NCBI GenBank assembly: GCA_002436025.1
Contig: DIXM01000009.1
Location: forward strand, 1 to 64,000
DNA from: a candidate division Hyd24-12 bacterium UBA6080
GTDB taxonomy: Bacteria; Fermentibacterota; Fermentibacteria; Fermentibacterales; JCC-6
Direction: 5' to 3'
Length of the DNA: 64,000 nucleotides
Numbering within the stretch: position 1 is the stretch's first letter; each line of letters starts with the position of its first letter. The notes beneath the pieces were generated by a model. It worked only from the letters and a program-made list of their open reading frames with translations, was not told the origin of the DNA and did no database searches. This document shows, in pieces, positions 8,028-15,201 of this stretch. The position numbers and the translations under genes were made by a program.

Positions 8028-8756
8028 TTACTTTCTGAAGCAGTAGACGACTTCGCTGGCCCAGAGAGAGGGCCACCGTTTTGGAAGTGAAAGGACGTTG
8101 GGCTTTCCCCTCAGACCCCTCACCTCTGGGGCCGGAAAACCAAGGGATGCAGACCACCAGATAAAATCCTTCACGCTCCAGAAACGCAGGTGCTCCCTGG
8201 GGTCGCTTATGTAGGTGACAGGAAACCGGCCGAAAAGAAGTCTGAGCCTGTGGGCCAGGTAGCCAAGATTGGGAGTGGTTATGTAAAGGCCTTTCCTGAA
8301 ATGGTCCTTCAATTTCGAAACAAGGACCTCGGCCTCCTGGATATGTTCCACAAGCTCGAATAGAATTATGTGGTCCCATTCTCCGTTCAAAGATGCATCT
8401 GTACGCGTCAGATCTGAACAGACCGCAGCAAACCCCTTGCTACGCACGTAATCAAGGGCAACGGTGGAGACGTCCAGCCCGGTGCCTGTAATCAACTTCT
8501 CCTGCCGAAGGAACTCAAGGGTTTCCCCCGTTCCGCAGCCGATATCCAGAACAGAATCTCCCGGACTTATCAAATCGGAAATCCCTCGGGCGCGTCTTTT
8601 AGCAGGCTCAGTGATCACGCCACTCCTGATACGCTCCTCCCAGTAGGCATCGTAATCAAGGCCATGGCTTGAAGGATCGGCGGGAAGCGGCATGTTCCCG
8701 AACACTTCCTGAAAAGGGCTTCTGCCCTTTTCCCCCAAAACCCTTGGATCGGCCAA
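8028..8756 (-). CDS. Class I SAM-dependent methyltransferase
   Basis: 242-residue methyltransferase. Motif I is DSVLDIGCGTGETLEFL (about residues 68-84), followed by motif II GLDVS and a post-II acidic site, then IILFELVEHIQE, typical of Methyltransf_11/23 enzymes that act on small molecules or lipid-linked substrates. The first 50 residues hold the DYDAYWEERI lead-in seen in related enzymes. It starts at TTG 8756, well supported by AGGAGG just upstream; no closer ATG exists. It is monocistronic, between the transporter and a divergent secreted protein, so the substrate cannot be inferred. Confidence 0.85.
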   Translation of the reverse strand: MADPRVLGEKGRSPFQEVFGNMPLPADPSSHGLDYDAYWEERIRSGVITEPAKRRARGISDLISPGDSVLDIGCGTGETLEFLRQEKLITGTGLDVSTVALDYVRSKGFAAVCSDLTRTDASLNGEWDHIILFELVEHIQEAEVLVSKLKDHFRKGLYITTPNLGYLAHRLRLLFGRFPVTYISDPREHLRFWSVKDFIWWSASLGFPAPEVRGLRGKPNVLSLPKRWPSLWASEVVYCFRK

Positions 8757-8823
8757 AACACCTCCTTTGGTGCCTGAATATAGCCCAGACTTCTTCAGGA
8801 TAGGATATGTATGCGAAAGGGAC

Positions 8824-8852
8824 TTGACTGGTTGCCTACCGAAGATTATACA
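8824..8852 (+). promoter_or_regulatory. Sigma70-type promoter for the 8916 gene
   Basis: TTGACT at 8824-8829, a 17-base spacer, and TATACA at 8847-8852 match the vegetative consensus. The region is AT-rich, and the gene's GGAGGT ribosome site follows about 50 bases on. Confidence 0.65.
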
Positions 8853-8915
8853 AATACTAGCAATGTAAAAACAGATTAGTAATAATAAGTATGATTAATT
8901 TATAGGAGGTATACC

Positions 8916-9752
8916 ATGAAAAATGTTATGATTATCCTGCTTTCAGCATCCATTTCATTTGCGGTAACCGTATTTGATGATTTTTCTGCAGGTATTGGCG
9001 GCTGGACAGTCAGATGCGGATCTGCTGCCTGGTCATCTTCGGGGGGGCAGGCCTACTGCCAGACCAGTAACACATGCAGCGCACTGGTCTTTCCCGGAGC
9101 AGTATTAACTCAGGACGGCTCGATCACCGCTTACGGGAGTGGATATCATACGTTCGGTGTTATTGCCAGACTGGACAACCTGAGCACGGGCGTTTACGCC
9201 TACGTGTCTGTTGATCATAATGTTGCCAGAATTAGAAAGGTGGTCAACGGGGTTGCCTCAACGATCTACAACTCACTTTACCACGACTTTCCATACGGTG
9301 ACTACATGCTCGTGCTTACATGTGAGGGGTCTGACATGTCCTTGAGCATCGAGCATATGCAGTCCTCCCAGACATGGGTTCTTGAAGCTTCATCGGAAAC
9401 GGCGGTTCAAACCGGGGAATGGGGTCTCGCAGCGGGCGAAACTGAAGCCCTGTGGGACTGGGTGGAACTCCAGTACGACAACACGGCAAACGAGGGTGAA
9501 ACATCCGGCTCTCTTCCGCAACCCGGTATCCACCCACAGCTCAACCCCTTCACGGGCAGCGTGATGATTACCGTCGAAGGCGCTGCTCTGGGCAGTACCC
9601 TCGAGATATTCGACCTGTCCGGGAGGGCTGTGCAGAACATCGATGTATCCTCGGGAACGGCGATGTTCACGCCTGAGCATCCGGGCATCTACCTGGCAAG
9701 GCTGAACGGAACGACCGATACTCAACTGGTCAAGCTGGTCTGCATTCCCTGA
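8916..9752 (+). CDS. Secreted protein with type-IX-like C-terminal sorting domain
   Basis: 278 residues. A signal peptide (MIILLSASISFAVT) is followed by a beta-rich domain starting FDDFSAGIGGWTVR that resembles concanavalin-like or carbohydrate-binding modules, with cysteines likely in disulfides. The last 75 residues form a sorting domain: LEIFDLSGRAVQNI and later PGIYLARLNG, ending in a strand with a Lys. Such domains (Por-secretion or FlgD-Ig type) direct export by the type IX system in FCB bacteria; no T9SS machinery is in this window. GGAGGT lies at a good distance before ATG 8916. The gene ends exactly where the convergent NapH-like gene ends. Function unknown. Confidence 0.75.
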   Translation: MKNVMIILLSASISFAVTVFDDFSAGIGGWTVRCGSAAWSSSGGQAYCQTSNTCSALVFPGAVLTQDGSITAYGSGYHTFGVIARLDNLSTGVYAYVSVDHNVARIRKVVNGVASTIYNSLYHDFPYGDYMLVLTCEGSDMSLSIEHMQSSQTWVLEASSETAVQTGEWGLAAGETEALWDWVELQYDNTANEGETSGSLPQPGIHPQLNPFTGSVMITVEGAALGSTLEIFDLSGRAVQNIDVSSGTAMFTPEHPGIYLARLNGTTDTQLVKLVCIP

Positions 9753-11114
9753 TCACAGCTCGCAGCTTGTTTTGACCTGCTTCTTTCCCGTAATCCGGCT
9801 GTACAGACGCAGCGGGGTGAAGAGGCTCAGTGCTGCCCCCAGGAAACACAGGTAACGGCAGAAGAACCTTCGCACGAAAACAGACAGCAACAGCATAACC
9901 CCAGCAACGATAACGCTTCCCGATAGAAACAGCGTGAAAATTGTATGGAAGGGGTCGAGCCTGCAGAAGACCGCCGGCCACTGGGTCTGGAGCGTCCCAA
10001 AACGGTTCAGCAGCAGAACGGCAACGAGTCCGCCCAGCACCACGAACCTGAACCGGCCGATTAGCCTGCTGACCCTGCCCCTGGGGTTCAGTTTTCCCGG
10101 TGAAGGAATGTGGTAGGCCAGCTCCTGCATGGCTCCCATCGGACACACCCAGCAGCAGAATATCCTTCCAAAGAAAGACGCGAACAAAAACGGTATCAGA
10201 AGGAGGGCGATGCCCGCCCAACCCAGAAAAAACAGCCCGTCCTTCAAAAACGCGTACTGAAACGCCCCAAGGGGGCAGAAACAGCCCTGAATACCGAAAC
10301 CAAGGGTAATGAGGCTAAGCCCGTGCACGGTCTTGTGGGCTATGCTTCTTTTCAGACGTTCGGCCAGTTTCCTCCCTCTCAGCCTGCGGCTGAGATACGT
10401 GGAAAGCACCATCAGAACGGAAAGAGCGATCAGGGCGATGTAGATCCTCCTGCTTCCCGCAGTCGGGTTTGAACACTGAACGTCAGTGGATTGACCGAAC
10501 CAGTGGGGACAGAGCGCAAGATCGCCCGGGCACGCAGCTTCGGGGGGCAGCCCCAGTGGGCAGCCCAACACAACGGCAGCGACCGTCGTGGAGTCAGTGT
10601 CGGGTTCATCACCGGGATCACCGGGATTGTCGCAGCGGTCGTTCCCGTCCTCGTCCAGGAAAAGCGCGCATCGCGGTGATGCTGTTGAGCAGGCTTCGGC
10701 AGGAAGCAGCCCAAGCGGGCAACCCGTAAAGACGGCTGGATCCTGAACGACAACTGAAGTGTCCGCCTGAAGGACCTCCTCAGTTTCCTCCACAGGTTCC
10801 TTTTCAGAGGTTTCAACAACCTCTTCGGTCACAGGTTCGGGTTCCGTGTCTGCCGGGGTCTCTTCAGGCACAGTATCGACCGGGTCAGGCTCGGGGTCGT
10901 CCGGGGGATCCACGACAACAGAATCTTCAGGTTCGGGATCAGGGTCAATGACCGGCTGGGGACCGGGGTTGTCGCAGCGCTGGTCACCGTTTGAGTCAAC
11001 GTAGAGGGCGCACCGTGCGAAGCCCTCCTGGCATGCCTCGGCGGGGGTCAGGCGTAGAGGACATTGCGCAATCGCCACCGCAGCAACCACAAGCATCATA
11101 AGAACAGCCCTCAT
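9753..11114 (-). CDS. NapH/NosR-type 4Fe-4S membrane protein with three 4-Cys modules
   Basis: 453 residues. After a signal peptide, the N-terminal 215 residues hold three copies of a module with exact spacing C-x9-C-x6-C-x11-C, at about 18-47, 132-161 and 186-215. Copies 1 and 2 add a calcium-loop-like D-x-[ND]-G-[DN]-x-R-C-D-N-P-G; an acidic, Pro/Glu-rich linker separates them. The C-terminal half has five or six membrane helices and the NapH/NosR/YccM signature cysteines: FCCWVCPMGA (CxxxCP) and FFCRYLCFLGA, where the usual Pro is Phe; GCFCPLGAFQ is a third. Such proteins move electrons from quinol or cytosolic donors to periplasmic carriers. It lies 4 kb from the exported ferredoxins and may be their inner-membrane partner (inference). 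Confidence 0.8.
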   Translation of the reverse strand: MRAVLMMLVVAAVAIAQCPLRLTPAEACQEGFARCALYVDSNGDQRCDNPGPQPVIDPDPEPEDSVVVDPPDDPEPDPVDTVPEETPADTEPEPVTEEVVETSEKEPVEETEEVLQADTSVVVQDPAVFTGCPLGLLPAEACSTASPRCALFLDEDGNDRCDNPGDPGDEPDTDSTTVAAVVLGCPLGLPPEAACPGDLALCPHWFGQSTDVQCSNPTAGSRRIYIALIALSVLMVLSTYLSRRLRGRKLAERLKRSIAHKTVHGLSLITLGFGIQGCFCPLGAFQYAFLKDGLFFLGWAGIALLLIPFLFASFFGRIFCCWVCPMGAMQELAYHIPSPGKLNPRGRVSRLIGRFRFVVLGGLVAVLLLNRFGTLQTQWPAVFCRLDPFHTIFTLFLSGSVIVAGVMLLLSVFVRRFFCRYLCFLGAALSLFTPLRLYSRITGKKQVKTSCEL

Positions 11115-11161
11115 GAACCCAAACCCCCTTGCCGGACGACTGAAGCGCAGCTCGCGCCGGT

Positions 11162-11797
11162 TTAGAAAGTGACCATGCCAAAGCCGGTATCAAAAACAAC
11201 GGCTCCGGTAACAACCAAGTGAGGAGCGAATCTCTCGAGACTGCCGGTCAGTGCCTCATCGTTCCCGCTGTACATAGTACGAAAACCATCGGTCTCCCAG
11301 TAACCGCAATAGAGCATTCCCTGGTCGGCACCACTGTACACGACCTCCAAAATGATGCTATCCGAACCGTTCCACAAGTATTCCATGTCGAGGGGAATCC
11401 TGACCCACCCCGCCGAAGGCGCAAAGGTCACGTTCGATCCACTGAATACCTGCGTCCGCTCACCTCGGTAGTTATCGGCAAAAGTGTCCACGAGCTCTTC
11501 ATCGAAAGCAGTGCCCATGAAAACACTGAAACTCTCAAAACTCACCGAGTCCGAGTTGGCAGCCCTGAACGACACTTCCGAAACGGAAAGTGAGAACACA
11601 CCGGCCCCTCCAAGCTCACTTGCCGGCACCACCACCTGGCAGCGCAGCTCACCGAGTCAACCACCGCAGAAGGGAACATTCACGGGGAACCGAGAAGAGC
11701 CTATCTCCAAATCAGCGGAGACAGAGGCACGAAGGAGTAAAAGAACGGGCAGCGCCCCGACCCGAATCAGACCGAATAGTCGGAGCGCTGCCCGGAT
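11162..11797 (-). CDS. Secreted beta-domain protein with in-frame UGA (candidate selenoprotein, copy 1)
   Basis: One open frame of 212 codons if the TGA at 11659-11657 (codon 47) is read through. The N-terminus is a hydrophobic signal (GALPVLLLLRASVSA), then DLEIGSSRFPVNVPFCGG-UGA-LGELRCQ and a beta-sandwich domain found in many FCB secreted proteins (SELGG...VSFESFSVFMGT...WVRIPLDMEYLWNG). The UGA makes a C-G-G-U motif. The downstream paralogue has UGA at the aligned codon. No ATG/GTG/TTG start fits: GGGGAGG at 11803-11809 points to ATC at 11797-11795. If translation instead starts after the UGA (GTG 11635), the protein loses its signal peptide. It follows copy 2 by 13 bases, same strand. 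Alternative: an inherited nonsense mutation. Confidence 0.6.
11626..11645 (-). promoter_or_regulatory. Candidate bacterial SECIS hairpin, copy 1
   Basis: Nineteen bases after the in-frame UGA the RNA can form an 8-bp stem, GCGCUGCC with GGUGGUGC (three G-U pairs), closed by the loop AGGU. A short stem with G in the first two loop positions, about 16-37 nt after UGA, is what bacterial SelB recognises; E. coli fdhF has AGGUCU at 17 nt. Spacing and loop are the same in the paralogue. Confidence 0.5.
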
Positions 11798-11810
11798 GTT
11801 TAATCCTCCC

Positions 11811-12413
11811 CTACTGGAAACTCGCCTTGATTGAACCGAAGGTCATGGGTGTAAGGCTCATGGTTCCGGTGAGACGCAGGTTCGGACAGAACTCAAAGGC
11901 ATCTCCCGTTGGGCTGCCGTAGAACGATGTCATGGTCCTGTTGGCGCCAGGAGTGCTCCAGTGGCCGGCGTACAGCTCCATATCACCGTTGGGCCATGCT
12001 ATCTCGATTATGAGATTGCCAGTTCCATTGTAGAAGTAAGGAGTATCGAGAGGAACCGTGATCCATCCCCCGCTTGGCGCGAAGGGTGCATTAGTATGGT
12101 CGTATACGGTCGTTTTGCCTCCCGAGTAGTTGTTTTCGTAGTTGTTTCCCAGCGAACCACCCGCTGCCGACCCCATGTAGACCGTGAACTGGTCGAACAC
12201 AACGGCGTCTCCGGATGTGTGCCTGAAACCAATTGAGCTGATGGTCATGGCGTTGCCGATCTCGCTTCCGAGCACTACCACCTGGTAGCGCAGGGACTCA
12301 GTTCAATTGGCGCAGAAAGGTGCGTTGAACGGAAACTGGTTTGACCCTATCTCCACATCGGCGCAAAAGGCTGAAATACCAAGCATTGCAAGCAGCACAA
12401 GCGATGTTTTCAT
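11811..12413 (-). CDS. Secreted beta-domain protein with in-frame UGA (candidate selenoprotein, copy 2)
   Basis: 201 codons from ATG 12413, with GGGAG five bases upstream. Signal peptide MKTSLVLLAMLGISAFC-A, then DVEIGSNQFPFNAPFCAN, an in-frame TGA at 12305-12303 (codon 37), then TESLRYQVVVLGSEIG and the same beta domain as copy 1 (DQFTVYMGSA...WITVPLDTPYFYNGTGNLIIEIAW). The UGA creates C-A-N-U. The frame beyond the UGA stays open for 164 codons and is well conserved with copy 1 despite clear divergence, which argues against a dead gene. No sel genes are in the window, so selenocysteine is inferred. The redox motif lies just before the conserved R-x-Q strand. The two genes form an operon, with copy 1 second. 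Confidence 0.65.
12272..12291 (-). promoter_or_regulatory. Candidate bacterial SECIS hairpin, copy 2
   Basis: Starting 12 bases after the UGA, GCGCUACC pairs with GGUAGUGC (8 bp, one G-U) and closes the loop AGGU, which begins 19 bases after the UGA. Relative to copy 1, A-U and U-A pairs replace two G-U pairs, so the stem is kept while its sequence changes. An unpaired U lies at the base on both sides, reminiscent of the bulged U of known elements. Confidence 0.55.
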
Positions 12414-12511
12414 TTTTACTCCCGTCAGAAGCCAGAGAAATCCTTTTCCTGAAACCAATAGTATTCTATACGTCAGCGTGTTCCATGGCAATACCAAATT
12501 ACTGCCCACCC

Positions 12512-12540
12512 TTGACAGAGACCGGGTTTTGAAGATATTC
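12512..12540 (+). promoter_or_regulatory. Promoter of tRNA-Asp
   Basis: TTGACA at 12512-12517 and GATATT at 12534-12539 (16-base spacer) end 17 bases before the mature 5' end of tRNA-Asp, the usual distance for a tRNA promoter. Confidence 0.6.
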
Positions 12541-12556
12541 CCACTCCCATTTGTGT

Positions 12557-12633
12557 GGTCCGGTAGTTCAATCGGTTAGAGCACCGGCCTGTCACGTCGG
12601 AAGTTGCGAGTTCGAGTCTCGTCCGGACCGCCA
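12557..12633 (+). tRNA. tRNA-Asp (anticodon GTC)
   Basis: Acceptor GGTCCGG pairs with CCGGACC, the discriminator is G and CCA is encoded. The D-arm has AGTTCAATCGGTTAGAGC, the anticodon loop is CTGTCAC with anticodon GTC, and the T-arm contains GTTCGAG. Length is 77 nt. Parts of its 3' end recur at 18076-18092 and 20286-20302, which marks this gene as the anchor of the duplicated region downstream. Confidence 0.97.
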
Positions 12634-12645
12634 GATGGGACTGAT

Positions 12646-12674
12646 GCCGCCGGGAGGTTCCCCGGCGGCTTTTT
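12646..12674 (+). terminator. Rho-independent terminator of tRNA-Asp
   Basis: GCCGCCGGG, loop AGGTTC, CCCGGCGGC, then TTTTT. Close copies follow the tRNA fragments at 18098-18126 and 20308-20335. Confidence 0.9.
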
Positions 12675-12679
12675 GGTTC

Positions 12680-12740
12680 ATCACCATTCTGGGGGCACCC
12701 CCCGATCACAGGCACACAGCGCTTTGACTCACAGTCAGTA
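12680..12740 (+). repeat. G-hairpin repeat element, copy 2, downstream of tRNA-Asp
   Basis: CACCATT, then GGGGGCACCCCCC, GATCACAGGCACACAGCG and TTTGACTCAC. It matches the minus-strand element 3' of tRNA-Ser (1019-1078) in order and sequence. It follows the tRNA terminator, so it is not itself needed to end the tRNA. Confidence 0.6.
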
Positions 12741-12815
12741 TAAATCGAAGCTCTCGAAACAACTACCTCGCTTGAGATTGTTGTGTTCCCCTACAGACCC
12801 GTATTAATCACCCTA

Positions 12816-12844
12816 TTGACATAACTCCTGCATCGCACTAAACT
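12816..12844 (+). promoter_or_regulatory. Promoter for the frameshifted secreted-protein gene
   Basis: TTGACA at 12816-12821, a 17-base spacer and TAAACT at 12839-12844, 45 bases before the ATG at 12890. The rest of 12740-12889 holds no gene that I can see. Confidence 0.55.
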
Positions 12845-12889
12845 TCGTTCAGTTCGACATAACAACCCTTGATCTGCATGGAGAGCCCT

Positions 12890-12957
12890 ATGAAAACCTG
12901 CCTACTACTTATAATTGTGGGGGGGGGATTTTCGTTCAGCCCCTCTTCGCCCGGAAC
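12890..12957 (+). other. Displaced 5' end (signal peptide) of the 12958 gene, with a 9-G tract
   Basis: ATG 12890 begins MKTCLLLIIVGGG, a good signal-peptide start, but it runs out of frame with the long frame at 12958. A run of nine G (12919-12927) lies between. One more G would join the two as MKTCLLLIIVGGGIFVQPLF and on into ARNMAYTHGHN. So the real gene probably starts here. The run is either a sequencing error or a slippage (phase-variation) tract. Confidence 0.6.
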
Positions 12958-15201
12958 ATGGCCTATACCCACGGCCATAACTACACTTACTTAGACCCTT
13001 CAAACAACGAAGAGACATTCTTCCCTGTGGCCTGGGATATCAGGGAGACTTTCTATGAACTGATAAACTACTACCAACACTACCTCGGATACGAGCTTCA
13101 ACTGGCGGAAAGCACTGCTGCGTCGTTCATCGATGGGATTCTTTCTGAAGCAAAAGAAGCCGGAGTTAATACTCTGATTATCAGAAGTGAGCCCATGCAG
13201 GAAGACCCCGAATATACCACTACCCGCGCAAACCAAGCAAGGAATTGTGGCCTGAATGTCATTCTTGGAGGCATGACAAATGGTGGAGGAACTGTAGGGC
13301 CAGGTGCAAATGGGCATAATGCCATCGTATTTGACATCTGGGAGGACTATTACAACGCATACCGTGATGTGCCCGTTCCGGGTGACTTCTGCGGAGTGTT
13401 CGCCCATGCCGAGCCGGACAACCAGAACTACCTTTACTACCCTGAAATTTCGTCCATTGCCCTTCGTCTCTCCGGCCCCGGTGGCGTGCCAGGCTCAACA
13501 GGGTTTAATCTGCCTTTGGGCGCTAAGCTTGCGAAGGTGGGAGATCTTCACCTAACGACAGGCAATATTCGAAATGATACACTAATGGATCTGGAATCAT
13601 GGAACTGGAAATCCACTCCTTTCGTCTTCGGCCACCCCCTTGATTACATCTCTTTCAACTACTACCCTGCAGTCATTTCTGGTGATCTTCACAGTCAAGC
13701 TGCATACCCCGAGGATGGTTATGTGAATAACGATCCTGTCGTTCTCCGGGGTGCTGCGGACTTTGTTCCGAGCCAGGGAGCATTCAGGGCCGCCTACTGC
13801 GACAGGGATGAGTATTACGCCCTCACGGGGACCGGTCGTTTCCTTGTATTCAACATCGAGGGCACCGACAACCTTGGGTCCCCCTCATTCCAACTCCACA
13901 GTATCACCAACACAGGTATCACACCGTCAGGGCTGAACTACAGGGTTGCCTCCAGCGACAATCGTTCCGCCGACGTCGCACCGAGGTCTGGACCTGATTC
14001 AAACCTGAACGGCGCAGTGGTTTTCTGGAGGAAGAACGAGTCCATTGACTGTGCCAGAGCCGTGTACTGGCACTCCAGTGGGGTTGTCTCGGAGTCTTTT
14101 CCTGATTTCACCGGCAAGACATCAAAAGTGTTTTGTGTCGGAGAGCTTGACTATCGCTCCGGGTGGAGCACAAACCAGAACTGCAGCGGAGTTATCGGTA
14201 GCGACGAGATGCGGATTCTCTGGGTCAGCGCAACGGACCCAACCTCACCCTGGCAGGCAAGGATATTCGGAAGGGATTCCTCCGGCGAACTCTATGCGTG
14301 CAATTGCAACAACAACAGTGTGAATTGGATAACACTTCCCAGTAACTTTTATCCAGATGACGCGATCTGGGGTTACTTCTGGCGCGAGAACTCATCCAGC
14401 CAGCATTACAGCAGCGGCTTCATCCTGTACACCAATGACGGCGATTACGTTGTGATACGAACTGACCCATACGGCAGTGAAGCATGGGAGTGCTCGCAGG
14501 TGTACACTGACCTCTGGGGGGAGGGAAATGTTGTCGGCCCGGTTACAGTCACCAGGGACATACACAATTTTCCGTTCACTCGTATGTTTCCTACCCACGA
14601 CAGGTTCATTGCCATGGTCAGCCCTGCAAGCACCTTTCAGAACACCACTCAAATGGCTTGGAGCAGCACCTCATCGCAGGAAAAACTGCCGGAAGTCGAC
14701 CTGATTCCAGTTGCATCAATGCCCCGGGTGGAGTACCTCTCGTCTCTGAGTGTTGAGAACATCAGCTTGTTCCAAAAAATCAACCTGTACGTAAATGTTA
14801 CCGATTCACAGGGCCATGTGGAAACAAGGTTCACTGAAGATGGGATTCCGTTTCCTTTCCAAGGACCCTTCATAGTTTTCCCAGAATCCTGCCTTAACAA
14901 GATCACCCTCAGTGAGGTCCGCAGCCGGCACACAAGGTTCTGTGAATCCGACGTACTCACGGACAAAAATCCCGGGATCTATTTGTGGGCGGGACAAACG
15001 GTCACGACCATTCCCGAGACATTGTTCGAAAACATGTACTCGCGACCAACATCCCCATCCTCACAAGAGCTGGCGCATTGGACATCATGCTCGAGTACGG
15101 AGTCAACCAACCACTTACTGCCGAGTGCTTACTCCTTACAGTTCAGTGCCATGGCCGGGGCAGCTTCTTCAATGGCACATTTTTCCCCGGCGATGGAGTA
15201 A
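12958..15201 (+). CDS. Large secreted protein, N-terminal part (frameshifted)
   Basis: 747 residues in this frame, but the ends are displaced: the signal peptide lies in another frame upstream (12890) and the true C-terminus in the frame of the next entry. Up to about residue 695 the sequence is well behaved: a possible TIM-barrel-like start (WDIRETFYELINYYQHYLGY; SFIDGILSEAKEAGVNTLII), then Trp/Tyr- and Asp-rich segments. The last residues, from about LFENM at 15026-15036, are an out-of-frame tail. I do not recognise a catalytic family with confidence; a glycoside-hydrolase-like secreted protein is possible. The FG-GAP protein gene follows downstream in the same cassette. Confidence 0.6.
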   Translation: MAYTHGHNYTYLDPSNNEETFFPVAWDIRETFYELINYYQHYLGYELQLAESTAASFIDGILSEAKEAGVNTLIIRSEPMQEDPEYTTTRANQARNCGLNVILGGMTNGGGTVGPGANGHNAIVFDIWEDYYNAYRDVPVPGDFCGVFAHAEPDNQNYLYYPEISSIALRLSGPGGVPGSTGFNLPLGAKLAKVGDLHLTTGNIRNDTLMDLESWNWKSTPFVFGHPLDYISFNYYPAVISGDLHSQAAYPEDGYVNNDPVVLRGAADFVPSQGAFRAAYCDRDEYYALTGTGRFLVFNIEGTDNLGSPSFQLHSITNTGITPSGLNYRVASSDNRSADVAPRSGPDSNLNGAVVFWRKNESIDCARAVYWHSSGVVSESFPDFTGKTSKVFCVGELDYRSGWSTNQNCSGVIGSDEMRILWVSATDPTSPWQARIFGRDSSGELYACNCNNNSVNWITLPSNFYPDDAIWGYFWRENSSSQHYSSGFILYTNDGDYVVIRTDPYGSEAWECSQVYTDLWGEGNVVGPVTVTRDIHNFPFTRMFPTHDRFIAMVSPASTFQNTTQMAWSSTSSQEKLPEVDLIPVASMPRVEYLSSLSVENISLFQKINLYVNVTDSQGHVETRFTEDGIPFPFQGPFIVFPESCLNKITLSEVRSRHTRFCESDVLTDKNPGIYLWAGQTVTTIPETLFENMYSRPTSPSSQELAHWTSCSSTESTNHLLPSAYSLQFSAMAGAASSMAHFSPAME

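Noticed and set aside
11162..12413. UGA read as Trp or Gly through a changed genetic code
   Set aside because: Many well-supported genes here end in TGA, for example those at 865, 3250, 3706 and 23878 (minus strand), and Trp is encoded by TGG throughout.
15020..15040. Programmed -1 frameshift at GAAAAC in the large secreted gene
   Set aside because: There is no X-XXY-YYZ slippery heptamer and no obvious downstream pseudoknot. A lost A explains the shift more simply, and the same gene has a second homopolymer shift.
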